A program made the translations under genes and the position numbers. Below the pieces are notes generated by a model. The model was not told where the DNA came from, did not search any database, and saw only the letters and a program-made list of their open reading frames with translations. DNA of 64,000 bases. It comes from Acanthosoma haemorrhoidale. Lineage: Eukaryota; Arthropoda; Insecta; Hemiptera; Acanthosomatidae. Of this stretch, positions 9,401 through 16,312 are shown in pieces (within the stretch, counting starts at the first letter, position 1; each line of letters starts with the position of its first letter). The stretch is from the NCBI GenBank assembly GCA_930367205.1, contig OV884009.1, forward strand, positions 124,504,639-124,568,638, in the 5' to 3' direction.

Positions 9401-10263
9401 ACATTGATAACGGCATGTTTGTTTTTTATTACTTTTGGCAAATCAATAAATTGTTTTCCGCTAAGAGGTGTATATTTGGTAAAATGCAAACATAAAAAGT
9501 TACAAGAAACAAAGGTCCAACCAGAACCTTTGGCTTCAAAGGAATCTAATTCCATAATTAATTTTTCGTATGACTCTTTACAATAATTGTTTAAATCGGT
9601 TGATGAATCGATGACGTTCTGACTAGTCTTAAAATTCATATTGGACTTTTCCTCGTTGTCATGATTTATTTTTTTGTATGTACAATCTAAGTGTAAATTA
9701 ATTTTAAATATGTTCCATTGAGCCAAATATGAAGTTAAAATCTCAATAAGTTTTTCTTTATTGATTTCTAAAAATGTTTTTGGAGTAGTTTTAGTATTAA
9801 GATTTTCAAAATAAAAGTCTATGACTGAATTACCAAATGCTGCCTTTTTAATTCCTTGCTCATATGTATTTAACCTATCAAGCTGCTCCTTATTATAAAG
9901 TTTATATTTTTTAGGAGAACTGATTCCTTTTTCTACAATATTAGTGCTGGAGAAAGGTGGTATGTTCGAATGTATCCGTTTTTTAAATGGTAAATGTGAT
10001 TGGGATCTGAAAACAGATTGTTTTAAAGATGAGCCAGCCGGAGTTTGGAAATTTTCCATTGTTATCAATTGATTAGTATTACCGACTAATGCTTGAAGGG
10101 AACTGATGCGCCTTTTATTTTTACACGTAATTATATGTCGTGTACAGCTAAATTTTGAATTAAATTCACGTCTACAATATGCACACAGATGAAATTGCCA
10201 TTTGCATTTATGAGCGTTTAATGTTTTCAATAAAAGCCCACATTTTGAACACAAAACATCCAT
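6442..10263 (-). CDS. PolB: Protein-primed DNA polymerase B of the Polinton (1273 aa), intact
   Basis: This enzyme would copy the linear element from its protein-capped ends. From the N-terminus there is a Cys/His-rich zinc-finger-like region (residues 5-47), then a long Polinton-specific region. The 3'-5' exonuclease domain has Exo I YADFESYLEP (~471) and Exo II HNFQGYDSHF (~615). Between them (~560-605) lies a Cys/His cluster, C-V-I-C-Q ... V-R-H-H-D-H ... N-C-N-L-Q, resembling the endonuclease VII/HNH fold. Polymerase motif A is DVNNLYGYAM (~874), motif B KLMNNSCFGK (~1014) and motif C YIDTDSLL (~1113). All catalytic residues are present and the frame is open throughout. The ATG at 10263 opens the zinc finger. 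The stop overlaps an AATAAA. A small gene on the same strand ends 53 nt upstream. Confidence 0.96.
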   Translation of the reverse strand: MDVLCSKCGLLLKTLNAHKCKWQFHLCAYCRREFNSKFSCTRHIITCKNKRRISSLQALVGNTNQLITMENFQTPAGSSLKQSVFRSQSHLPFKKRIHSNIPPFSSTNIVEKGISSPKKYKLYNKEQLDRLNTYEQGIKKAAFGNSVIDFYFENLNTKTTPKTFLEINKEKLIEILTSYLAQWNIFKINLHLDCTYKKINHDNEEKSNMNFKTSQNVIDSSTDLNNYCKESYEKLIMELDSFEAKGSGWTFVSCNFLCLHFTKYTPLSGKQFIDLPKVIKNKHAVINVKNVNNDCFRLAILSKTVGSNDPVLYENLKTNYQFDCISYPTSFKDIKTFEDVNNVLINVYGLDEKNNIFPLRISKRETYNERFDLLFLQNKIDSHYCYITNLSRLVGSQISGDKSSKEICHRCLTSISRKYKTKSGKNAEERLREHLLFCGEHKPVRIDFPADDKIKFKKFESTQKIKIVAYADFESYLEPIAGPSQNPSISWTQSVQNHKIFCASLMVKADIPEFKLQKPLIFTGEKCMSMFMEELHDLAKKADEIYGKVEPMSEMTEEEKLIYQCTDLCVICQKTLNEDEKVRHHDHLTSKFIGAAHSNCNLQAKTPNFIPVFMHNFQGYDSHFIVPFLADHEGEVTVVPSNKEKYISFTKVFKDCKTKIRFVDSYKFLAASLDTLVQNMKKGSENLPITFPHLHQLIPDETKVELLTRKGIYPYSYIDSLSRLEETQLPAINKFYNNLTLENISDSDYEHAQNIWNTFNINNLKEYTEIYIQTDVILLCEIFEKFRNLSMDIYSLDPAHFMSLPGLSYEAMLKTTNIELDIIKDIDMVLFIEKGIRGGITQVVKRYAKANNHYVDDYDPNQRMSYLIYADVNNLYGYAMNCFLPYCDFEWYNEDLDVLKVPDNSEVGYILDVDIDYPEAIHDLHCQLPLLPDKLKPPGVNTSIEKLLTTLTPKTRYIVHYVNLKQALNLGVKLTKIHRILKFKQKNWLSPYINLNTKHRARSTNPFESDFFKLMNNSCFGKFMENVRKRIDLKIATNVKSLNKLVKKPNFKERIIFTENVVSVQLEKNKTVLDKPLYVGFSILELSKVLMYELHYNIFLKKYGPKNINLCYIDTDSLLYLINTTDIYDDINNDLKDYFDTSNFPIKHRCYSEENKKIVGMLKDETAGDPIVEYVGLRPKMYSFITKSGLLIKRSKGIKKCAVREFTFKNYLDTIRNYESMYSQFQIIQSKRHQVKTVLINKKSLCQYDDKRHTLDNTRDTLPYGHYALSQHN

Positions 10264-10316
10264 ACCTTTTTAACGCTAATATTTTCCTATGGCCATTATG
10301 TACGCTGCTAATATAT

Positions 10317-10693
10317 TTATTCACTAAAGGTTATAATATAAGAATTTCTCTGCTTTCCTTTGTACGTCATCTTTAATGTTCCTAAAATAAGGAAGAAAAT
10401 CTTACTTTTTTATTCTAGCAGTTAATTATTAACATTGTTTGAAATAGCAATTGATAATATGAAAACTCACCATTATACTGTTGTATCTCCTCATTAGAGA
10501 AACATTCGCTATACCTTTTGGGAAGAAAGGTTCGGAAGCGTTCTCCTCTTTCTCCCTCTATAATGGCTTCCACTCCTTGGCCGTGTTCAGTAGTTTTTAA
10601 CTGCAACTGTAATATAGAGTAACAAACCCCCTCTTGCAATTCTCCTATGGTTTTATATGCTGTAAGACCATTTAATCTGTTCAAAATAGACAT
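10317..10693 (-). CDS. Small two-exon Polinton protein (95 aa after splicing)
   Basis: Exon 1 is 10693-10471 and exon 2 is 10381-10317, with an 89-nt intron between (10470-10382). The donor reads GTGAGT, the acceptor ends ttattttag, and the two exons together are 288 nt, in frame, with a TAA stop. Without splicing, exon 1 would run on into intron-encoded residues. The N-terminus, MSILNRLNGLTAYKTIGELQ, and FLPKRYSECFS look like a small protein I associate with arthropod Polintons. An OB-fold or ssDNA-binding role is possible but unproven. It lies directly upstream of PolB on the same strand and has its own 5'-UTR intron and TATA box, so it is probably expressed with the replication genes. Confidence 0.7.
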
Positions 10694-10768
10694 CTGTAAT
10701 GTGTGTAAAACAATTAATTTGTTGTTATCATGCTAAAATTAGTTTAAAAAGTAGTTATAACAACTTAC
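10694..10768 (-). other. Probable 5'-UTR intron of the small two-exon gene (75 nt)
   Basis: On the minus strand the donor AAAC|GTAAGT is at 10768 and the acceptor ttttacacacattacag ends at 10694, directly before the ATG at 10693. Both match consensus well and the length is typical of short insect introns. Confidence 0.6.
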
Positions 10769-10833
10769 GTTTAAGCAGAGACTGGTGTCGGTTCAGGTAT
10801 TGAATGTTGAAGCTTTGCTAATAAGTCGAGAGC

Positions 10834-10840
10834 TTTATAT
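10834..10840 (-). promoter_or_regulatory. Putative TATA box for the small two-exon gene / PolB strand
   Basis: ATATAAAG on the minus strand lies about 65 nt upstream of the 5'-UTR splice donor, a suitable distance for a short non-coding first exon. Between here and 11035 I see no gene or repeat. Confidence 0.45.
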
Positions 10841-11035
10841 GCTCACCGAAAGAGAGGGAAGCATTATGGAGAGGGATGACTAAGGGCCAATAAGTTCGTA
10901 GAACAAATAGGAGAGCGCTATTAACTATCAGCTGTTTTCGTTACCTTCCGAGAACATCTTAGCACGTGCAGTCTCCTATTCCGCTTCATCACCAGGCCCT
11001 GAAGGCAAACGGTCGTCTGTTGGTTTCGTTATTCA

Positions 11036-11208
11036 CCTTTCAATAAACTTTAATTCTTATTAAATGTCTACTAAAGGTTGAAGTACAGGTGTAAAAAATG
11101 CTCGACGACCTTCATCAATATCCTGGAGACTACGCTTCAATGAGCGAATTTTTTTTTTTTTAAATCTCGCTAGTTTTTATAATTTCAGTAGTGACTTTTT
11201 GGGTTCAT
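11036..11208 (-). pseudogene. Decayed copy of the DUF8207-type gene start
   Basis: Read on the minus strand from the ATG at 11208, the sequence matches the start of the gene at 4680 (MNPK..., then 'tcgctcattgaagcgta', 'tctccaggat', 'ttttttacacc', 'aaagttta'). It has several stops and indels, including an extra A-run. The match continues upstream through the spacer and TATA-like sequence into the ATPase 3' end. This copy is therefore in the ATPase-then-DUF8207 order on one strand, probably the older arrangement, and the copy at 4680 is an inverted duplicate that stayed open. Confidence 0.8.
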
Positions 11209-11246
11209 GATCATTAATGTTCAATTATTGTCATGACTTTTTTTTT

Positions 11247-11951
11247 TTATATATCTACAATGAATGTATCAATACATTTTCTAAAACGTCCATTATTCAG
11301 GTCTCTACTTTTGTCAATGACGAGGTAACTAAATGGTTCTTTCCAACATAAAGAACACATGTCTTTAAAAAGTGCAAAACTTAAATCCGGAGTGCTTACA
11401 TGCTCCTCGTAAATATGTTTCAAATTTAATTCATCTTGAGGAAATACTATTAAAAAGTTAAAGTTACATCTGATAAGATGTCTCGGGATACAAACATAAC
11501 TTTGTGTTAAATAAAAACAATCGAGATTCATATGACGACCATAACTAAAGTATCGTTTAATTATGTCCTGGTCTTCCATAGTAACGTCATCAAATATACA
11601 TACTGAATTGGATTCAGCTTTTTGTGGCAATTCTTTTGCATCTTCAAATTCATATAGCCCTATTTCAGGAACAAGATTTACGATACTTTTTAAATACTGG
11701 TATTTCGGTTGATGCAGCGTTTTTCCGAAAAGATACACATTTTTAAATTTTAAACCATTAGGATTTAATAAAAGACCAATCATAATATTAGTCTTTCCAC
11801 ATCCGCTCGGTCCACAAATTGATGACCTCATGGTGCTCGGTAATAATGAACTGTGCCTTCCCTCTGAATCCCACTTGATAGGTGAGAAGTCGGTGGTAGA
11901 GAAACGTTGTCCTTGTTTAACTAATTTCATTCTGAATGCAAACAACATCAT
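11247..11951 (-). CDS. ATP: Packaging ATPase of the FtsK/HerA (A32-like) type (234 aa)
   Basis: The Walker A motif GPSGCGKT is at residues 47-54 and Walker B VCIFDD at 117-122, followed by TQSY in a helicase-like position. This is the usual plan and length of the Polinton genome-packaging ATPase, which would pump element DNA into the capsid. The first ATG is at 11951; Met8 (MKLVKQGQRF, 11930) is also possible and looks more like family N-termini. The last codons share sequence with the region upstream of the gene at 4680. The stop codon overlaps a TATATAAA motif. It diverges from the virion gene block at a 53-bp spacer. Confidence 0.93.
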   Translation of the reverse strand: MMLFAFRMKLVKQGQRFSTTDFSPIKWDSEGRHSSLLPSTMRSSICGPSGCGKTNIMIGLLLNPNGLKFKNVYLFGKTLHQPKYQYLKSIVNLVPEIGLYEFEDAKELPQKAESNSVCIFDDVTMEDQDIIKRYFSYGRHMNLDCFYLTQSYVCIPRHLIRCNFNFLIVFPQDELNLKHIYEEHVSTPDLSFALFKDMCSLCWKEPFSYLVIDKSRDLNNGRFRKCIDTFIVDI

Positions 11952-12004
11952 TATTCCCCCTATATATATATATATATCAGTTCTTTCCTTTTTTCAAGTA
12001 CAGT
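11952..12004. promoter_or_regulatory. Divergent promoter region with (TA)n tract
   Basis: Only 53 bp separate the ATPase start (-) from the PLA2-like gene start (+). The tract at 11961-11977 is alternating TA and can serve as a TATA element on either strand. It marks the switch between the replication/packaging block and the virion block. Confidence 0.5.
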
Positions 12005-12778
12005 ATGACTCGCAGGGTTCACAAAGGAAGAGGTTTGGTGAACAGTGTTATTAACAAGTTGCCAATTGAATTACACCTACCAGGATATCAGTATTGTGGA
12101 CCGGGTACGAAATTAGAAGAACGATTAATTGCGGGCGATAGAGAAATAAATCAGCTTGACAGAGCTTGTAGAGAACACGATATAGCTTATAACCAAAATA
12201 AGGATATGGATAGTCGCAAACAAGCGGACAAGATCTTAGCTAATAATGCTTGGAAACGAGTTAAAGCCTCAGATTCGACATGGGGGGAAAAAGCTGCTGC
12301 TTGGTTAGTTACAAACCTTATGAAAGCGAAAGGAAAAATTGGTTCGGGTATCAATAATAAGAAAAAGAAGAAAAAGAAGATTAGTTTCATTGACTTGGTC
12401 AAATCGTCAAAGGTGGATGATGTTTCATCGATTCTGAACGCATCGAAATTGGCATATAAGAAGGCTAAAATGCATTTACGCGGTAAGACAAAGCCTTCAC
12501 CACCTAGAGTTCTCCCACTGCCAAAGGAGGGTGGTTTTCTCCAATTTCTTGTACCGTTGATGGCAGGACTTTCCGCTGTGGGATCTTTGGCAGGAGGAGC
12601 TTCAAGTGTGGCGAAAGCGATCAACGAGGCGAAAGAGGCCAAACTAAAATTAGAAGAGCAAAAGAGACATAATCTGGCAATGGAAGGTCAAAAAGTTGGA
12701 GAGGGACTTTATTTGAAGCCACATAGGAATGGTTACGGTCTGTTTATAAACCGACAAAAAAGACCTAGAAAAATATGA
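12005..12778 (+). CDS. PLA2-like domain fused to a Polinton minor virion protein (257 aa)
   Basis: Residues ~25-65 resemble the phospholipase A2 domain of parvovirus capsid proteins: a calcium-loop motif YCGPGT (30-35) and a catalytic helix DRACREHDIAY with His58-Asp59. A lysine-rich stretch follows (~118-130). Residues ~176-206 form a hydrophobic Gly/Ala-rich segment. The C-terminus has the 'GLYLKP..NGYGLF' pattern and basic tail seen in adenovirus pX/pVI-like proteins of Polintons. It may help a particle cross an endosomal membrane (inference from parvoviruses). The ATG at 12005 is chosen because it starts the family-like basic N-terminus; an earlier in-frame ATG at 11936 lies in the TA promoter tract. 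The stop overlaps the protease ATG at 12775. Confidence 0.8.
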   Translation: MTRRVHKGRGLVNSVINKLPIELHLPGYQYCGPGTKLEERLIAGDREINQLDRACREHDIAYNQNKDMDSRKQADKILANNAWKRVKASDSTWGEKAAAWLVTNLMKAKGKIGSGINNKKKKKKKISFIDLVKSSKVDDVSSILNASKLAYKKAKMHLRGKTKPSPPRVLPLPKEGGFLQFLVPLMAGLSAVGSLAGGASSVAKAINEAKEAKLKLEEQKRHNLAMEGQKVGEGLYLKPHRNGYGLFINRQKRPRKI

Positions 12779-13141
12779 CTACCAAATAAACCATTGACCG
12801 ATTTTGAATTAAATGATGTGTCTAAAGTTTTAAATATTAAAAATTTTCGCGGGGTATTTATGATTGATAGTCTCCCTAAATGCCCCAAAAAAGATGAGTC
12901 TGCTATTGTAAATTTGCATACGAGTTCAGAACCCGGTTCTCATTGGGTGTGTTATGTAAAAAAAGATAATCTAGTAAAATACTTTGATTCCTTTGGAAAT
13001 TTAAAACCGCCACCACAGTTACTTGACTACTTTAAGGGCTCCAAAATAACTTACAACAGACGTCGTTATCAGAAGTGGAATACACCGATTTGTGGACATC
13101 TCTGCTTAAAGTATTTAGCCGATGTTTCTCACAAATTTTGA
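12775..13141 (+). pseudogene. PRO: Adenain-like cysteine protease with a frame disruption right after the start
   Basis: The family processes capsid proteins during maturation. The frame open from 12779 to 13141 contains FRGVFM, the catalytic His in SHWVCY, the Asp in YFDSFG and the nucleophile Cys in ICGHLC, so the active site is intact. However, that frame has no ATG before the FRGVFM methionine (~12860). The natural ATG at 12775, overlapping the upstream stop, is one frame off and hits TAA at 12787-12789 after four codons. A one-base change in the AAATAAA stretch (12784-12790) explains this. Initiation at 12860 would remove the conserved N-terminus. Stop-associated +1 frameshifting is conceivable but unsupported. 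The minor capsid gene starts 12 nt after the stop. Confidence 0.85.
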
Positions 13142-13153
13142 TTACTCATAATC

Positions 13154-13861
13154 ATGAGCTACGCAGTAACGTTTACAGGCAGTTCTAGTGTTCTCCATGC
13201 GAACTTTTTACCTCCGCTGGAATTAGGCTCAAGTTATACCGTGGGGTTATTATCTTTTGAGACTTATAATACTATTCCTAATATTAGGAAAGATGTTAAC
13301 GACAAGTTTTATTTTGGAAATCTGACGATTAAGATACCCGAAGGATCGTATGATATCGATTCACTAAATTCTTTTCTTCGCGCCGAAATTGATCACCAGG
13401 AGCCTGGTGGGGGGTTTATGCTGCGAGGAAATCAGAATACTTTAAAGGCTGAACTTAGAACAACGAAGCCGGTCTACTTCAACTTCCCAGACAAGCCCCA
13501 TTCTATTGGTCCACTGTTGGGTTTTCATCATCCCAATCAAGTCATTAACCCAGAACATCGGTACACCGAATCGGATGGTCTTGTGAAAATTCTTTCCGTC
13601 AACACTATTTCGATTCATTGTAACATCGCATCAGGGTCTTACGTGAATGGAGATCCTGATCATAGCATTCATCAATTCTTTCCAGCCGTAGAACCAGGAT
13701 ATAAGATAATAGAAACACCGAATCCCGTCATTTACTTTCCTACTAACGTGAGGACTGTTGACAATATTATCGTTCGGTTAGTGGATCAAGACGGTGCACT
13801 TATTGACTTTAGGGGAGAAACTATTACATTGAGAATACATTTAAAGAAAAATGGGGATTGA
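13154..13861 (+). CDS. mCP: Polinton minor capsid (penton-like) protein (235 aa)
   Basis: The sequence fits the arthropod Polinton minor capsid family: YTVGLLSFETYNTIPNI near the N-terminus, NDKFYF, and KIPEGSYDIDSLNSFL. The C-terminal half is rich in beta-strand (NIIVRLVDQDGALIDFRGE). In this family the fold is a single jelly roll that forms the vertex of an icosahedral shell. The length is normal, with no breaks. It sits between protease and major capsid genes, the standard neighbourhood. The ATG at 13154 begins the family N-terminus. Confidence 0.9.
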   Translation: MSYAVTFTGSSSVLHANFLPPLELGSSYTVGLLSFETYNTIPNIRKDVNDKFYFGNLTIKIPEGSYDIDSLNSFLRAEIDHQEPGGGFMLRGNQNTLKAELRTTKPVYFNFPDKPHSIGPLLGFHHPNQVINPEHRYTESDGLVKILSVNTISIHCNIASGSYVNGDPDHSIHQFFPAVEPGYKIIETPNPVIYFPTNVRTVDNIIVRLVDQDGALIDFRGETITLRIHLKKNGD

Positions 13862-13901
13862 TTTTTTTACCGGTGAAAATCATGAGACTCATGAGGGTCG
13901 T

Positions 13902-13910
13902 TATAAAAGG
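13902..13910 (+). promoter_or_regulatory. TATA box upstream of the major capsid gene
   Basis: TATAAAAGG is a strong match to consensus, about 113 nt before the major capsid ATG. Initiation near 13930-13940 would make a short leader. Confidence 0.6.
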
Positions 13911-13922
13911 GGATGCCATATT

Positions 13923-14015
13923 ATGCTAAGAATTAGTAAACCTAAGTCAGCGAGAGTGCTAACAACTGCAAACGTCAACTTTTTAAAACAGTGTGGGTTT
14001 CGATTAAAGAAATAA
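13923..14015 (+). CDS. Possible 30-aa basic peptide ORF ahead of the major capsid gene
   Basis: This short ORF sits between the two capsid genes, seven bases before the major capsid start. It is strongly basic (LRISKPKSARV ... FRLKK). Its ATG lies only ~13 nt after the TATA box, probably before the transcription start, so an mRNA from that promoter would miss it. It may be the end of a longer frame (open from 13860) or chance. Confidence 0.25.
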   Translation: MLRISKPKSARVLTTANVNFLKQCGFRLKK

Positions 14016-14022
14016 GAACAAA

Positions 14023-15240
14023 ATGAATAACATACTAAACGTTACATCAGATGTAAAATTTGATGATTCTCTTACACAATTCCAATATCATTCTCATCAA
14101 CCGTATGCGGGGAACACCCTTAACAAGTCCGATGAAATTAGAATACCAATCCATCAACAAGATGTTTATACGTTTCCTTCTCTAAGTTTTGTTTATCTGG
14201 AAGGACGAATTTCAAAAAAAGATGGGACTGCTGGAACAACTTCAAAATCGACTAATAACGCTTTTGCGTTTTTGTTTGATGAGATCAGATATGAATTGAA
14301 TGGTATTGAAGTCGATAGAGTAAGAAACCCCGGAATAACTACAACGCTTAAAGGTCATACATCGTTTTCACCCAACCAAGTCAAAGGACTTGAAAATGCG
14401 GGGTGGATAATCCCAGGTGTTGATAAAACTGTTTCAATAGATAAAAACGGTTTTTTTAGCGTATATCTGCCACTGGATATTCTCTTAGGAATATGTGAGG
14501 ACTATCGAAAAATTTTAATTAATCTTAAGCAAGAACTCGTTTTGATCAGATCGAGTACTGACTTGAACTGTGTAAAAGGTAGCGATGATGATGTACAAAT
14601 AAAATTAGATAAAGTAATTTGGAGAATGCCTCATGTTCGTGTTTCTGATCAAGAACGACTGAGGTTGTTAAAAATGGTAGATAAAAACAAGGTCATCTCT
14701 ATTCCATTCAGATCATGGGATCTTTACGAATACCCTAGTTTACCTGCATCACAGCAAGAAAATTGGACTGTAAAAACATCGACAAATTTAGAAAAGCCAC
14801 GGTATGTTATTATTGCATTTCAAACTGATAGAATGAGAAATGCTAGCAAAGATATTAGTCAATTCGATAGTTGTAAAATAAAAAATTTGAAACTCTATCT
14901 GAATAGCGAACAATATCCTTATGACGATTTGAATTTAGATTTTGCGCAAGGAAAAGTGGCTCTTCTCTATGAAATGTATAACGAGTTTCAGACGAGTTAT
15001 TATGGCAATAGACATTCGCAACCTCTGTTGTCTCGATCAGATTTTGAGACCTTCGCACCTATAGTTGTCATAGATTGTTCTAAGCAATCTGAAGCAATAA
15101 AGAGTACGACTATCGATATTCGCGTACAAATAGAGGCGAGTGAGAACTTTCCACCTAATACTAAGGCATACTGTCTTATTCTTCACGATAAAATAGTAGA
15201 ATACGAAGTGGGGACCGGTTTGGTTCGTAAAATGTACTGA
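14023..15240 (+). CDS. MCP: Polinton major capsid protein, double jelly roll (405 aa)
   Basis: Family motifs are clear: N-terminal QFQYHSHQPYAGNTLN, FDEIRYELNGIEVDRVRNPG, TTTLKGH, and C-terminal KAYCLILHDKIVEY. Known members fold as two jelly rolls and trimerise into the hexon-like capsomers of an icosahedral virion. The frame is intact, the length is at the short end of the Polinton range as I know it, and all conserved blocks are present. The ATG at 14023 starts the family N-terminus; a TATA box lies at 13902. The following 78 bp hold a (TA)n tract at 15248-15261, a likely TATA element for the next gene. Confidence 0.92.
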   Translation: MNNILNVTSDVKFDDSLTQFQYHSHQPYAGNTLNKSDEIRIPIHQQDVYTFPSLSFVYLEGRISKKDGTAGTTSKSTNNAFAFLFDEIRYELNGIEVDRVRNPGITTTLKGHTSFSPNQVKGLENAGWIIPGVDKTVSIDKNGFFSVYLPLDILLGICEDYRKILINLKQELVLIRSSTDLNCVKGSDDDVQIKLDKVIWRMPHVRVSDQERLRLLKMVDKNKVISIPFRSWDLYEYPSLPASQQENWTVKTSTNLEKPRYVIIAFQTDRMRNASKDISQFDSCKIKNLKLYLNSEQYPYDDLNLDFAQGKVALLYEMYNEFQTSYYGNRHSQPLLSRSDFETFAPIVVIDCSKQSEAIKSTTIDIRVQIEASENFPPNTKAYCLILHDKIVEYEVGTGLVRKMY

Positions 15241-15247
15241 ACACGCG

Positions 15248-15261
15248 TATATATATATATA
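15248..15261 (+). promoter_or_regulatory. (TA)n tract, candidate TATA element for the BIR-fusion gene
   Basis: An alternating TA run lies 58-71 nt upstream of the ATG at 15319, in the only intergenic gap available between the major capsid gene and the next ORF. Confidence 0.35.
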
Positions 15262-15318
15262 GCTGTTGCATCGAGTAAATAATATCAGTTCACCGTTGAT
15301 CACTGACTAAAACATAAA

Positions 15319-16014
15319 ATGCGTTCAGCAGCAATTGATTTTCATGGGTATCGAACAGTTTCTAACTCATTGATTGTTAAAGAATTATCTGTAGTCTCTA
15401 TTAGTCATGGCTCATCGTGGCATTGGTTTTTCAAACCACCTCGAGGTGTTGAAGAAATTGGTCAATCAAAGACAAACCTTTGGGTTAAGAATCATATTCA
15501 TGGATTAGGATGGGACTATGGCGATGTATCATATGAGGATATGAGGTATTTATTACAAAACGTTACTGAGGACTTTGACATAATATGGGGGAAAGGAATG
15601 GAAAAGTGCAAGTTTATAGAAGAACTTATTGATAAACCGGTCTATGATCTACATGAATTCGGTTGTCCTAACTTAAAACAATTAGAAAATTACAAGATTG
15701 TATGTCATTTTCATTTAAAGTCTTCTTTTGCCTGTTCATTAAATCAGGCACACCGTTTAGCTGCATGGGTTGGAAAAAATACTGAAGCAGTAAACTTTAA
15801 AAAAGAACAAGTTCGTAAGCAAACATTTGTAAATATTAACTCTCCTCCTCATCATCTGCTCTCATTCGCAGGATTTGTAAGAGGAGTTAAAGATACGGTG
15901 AAATGTGTATATTGTGGACTGTTATATGACAACCAATCGCTAATCAATCCTCTCAAGTACCATAAAGCGAATAGTCCTGAATGTTTATGGTTTAAGAAAG
16001 AAGGGTTCTTATGA
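15319..16014 (+). CDS. Uncharacterised domain fused to a C-terminal BIR domain; in-frame TGA may truncate it (231 aa)
   Basis: Residues 1-~165 resemble a family I know from arthropod transposons and viruses: IDFHGYR, HWFFKPP, a Trp/His block HIHGLGWDYGDV, IIWGKGMEKCKFIEEL, HEFGCPNL, CSLNQAHRLA. The pattern of acidic and His residues suggests an RNase H-like/exonuclease fold, unproven. Residues ~180-228 form a BIR domain: AGFVRGVKDTVKC-x2-C, then 15 residues to His, then six to Cys, one residue shorter than the usual spacing. BIR domains bind caspases or IAP-antagonist motifs. After TGA at 16012-16014 the same frame stays open for 35 more codons to 16122 with protein-like composition (IWNNLPKEWQEDEEF), so the stop is probably a recent nonsense mutation. 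Confidence 0.7.
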   Translation: MRSAAIDFHGYRTVSNSLIVKELSVVSISHGSSWHWFFKPPRGVEEIGQSKTNLWVKNHIHGLGWDYGDVSYEDMRYLLQNVTEDFDIIWGKGMEKCKFIEELIDKPVYDLHEFGCPNLKQLENYKIVCHFHLKSSFACSLNQAHRLAAWVGKNTEAVNFKKEQVRKQTFVNINSPPHHLLSFAGFVRGVKDTVKCVYCGLLYDNQSLINPLKYHKANSPECLWFKKEGFL

Positions 16015-16122
16015 AACTACTGGAAGCTCATCTGGAATAATTTACCTAAAGAATGGCAAGAGGACGAGGAATTTATCAAGAAACGAAGACTTGGCTACCA
16101 CAATGAATATATTAACTATTGA

Positions 16123-16312
16123 TTATACTATTATACTTAAAATTTTTGTCAATTATTTGTTTTAAATAAACTATACATATTTTACATGCTGTTGGTTTTT
16201 TTTTATTCTCCTTTTTTTATTTAGGGAAAGGTTCATTAAATAAAATTCACAGTCATAAAATATAAAAATTATTTATTGAATATAGTTCAAATTACGATTT
16301 AAATGGGTATTA
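16123..16312. other. Convergent intergenic region with poly(A) signals on both strands
   Basis: AATAAA at 16165-16170 (+) fits the BIR-fusion gene. TTTATT at 16272-16277 gives an AATAAA on the minus strand for the gene ending at 16313. T-rich elsewhere, no ORF. Confidence 0.55.

Noticed and set aside
12187..12642. 151-codon minus-strand open frame opposite the PLA2-like gene
   Set aside because: It is antisense to a gene with clear motifs; its poly-Phe stretch mirrors the lysine-rich linker.
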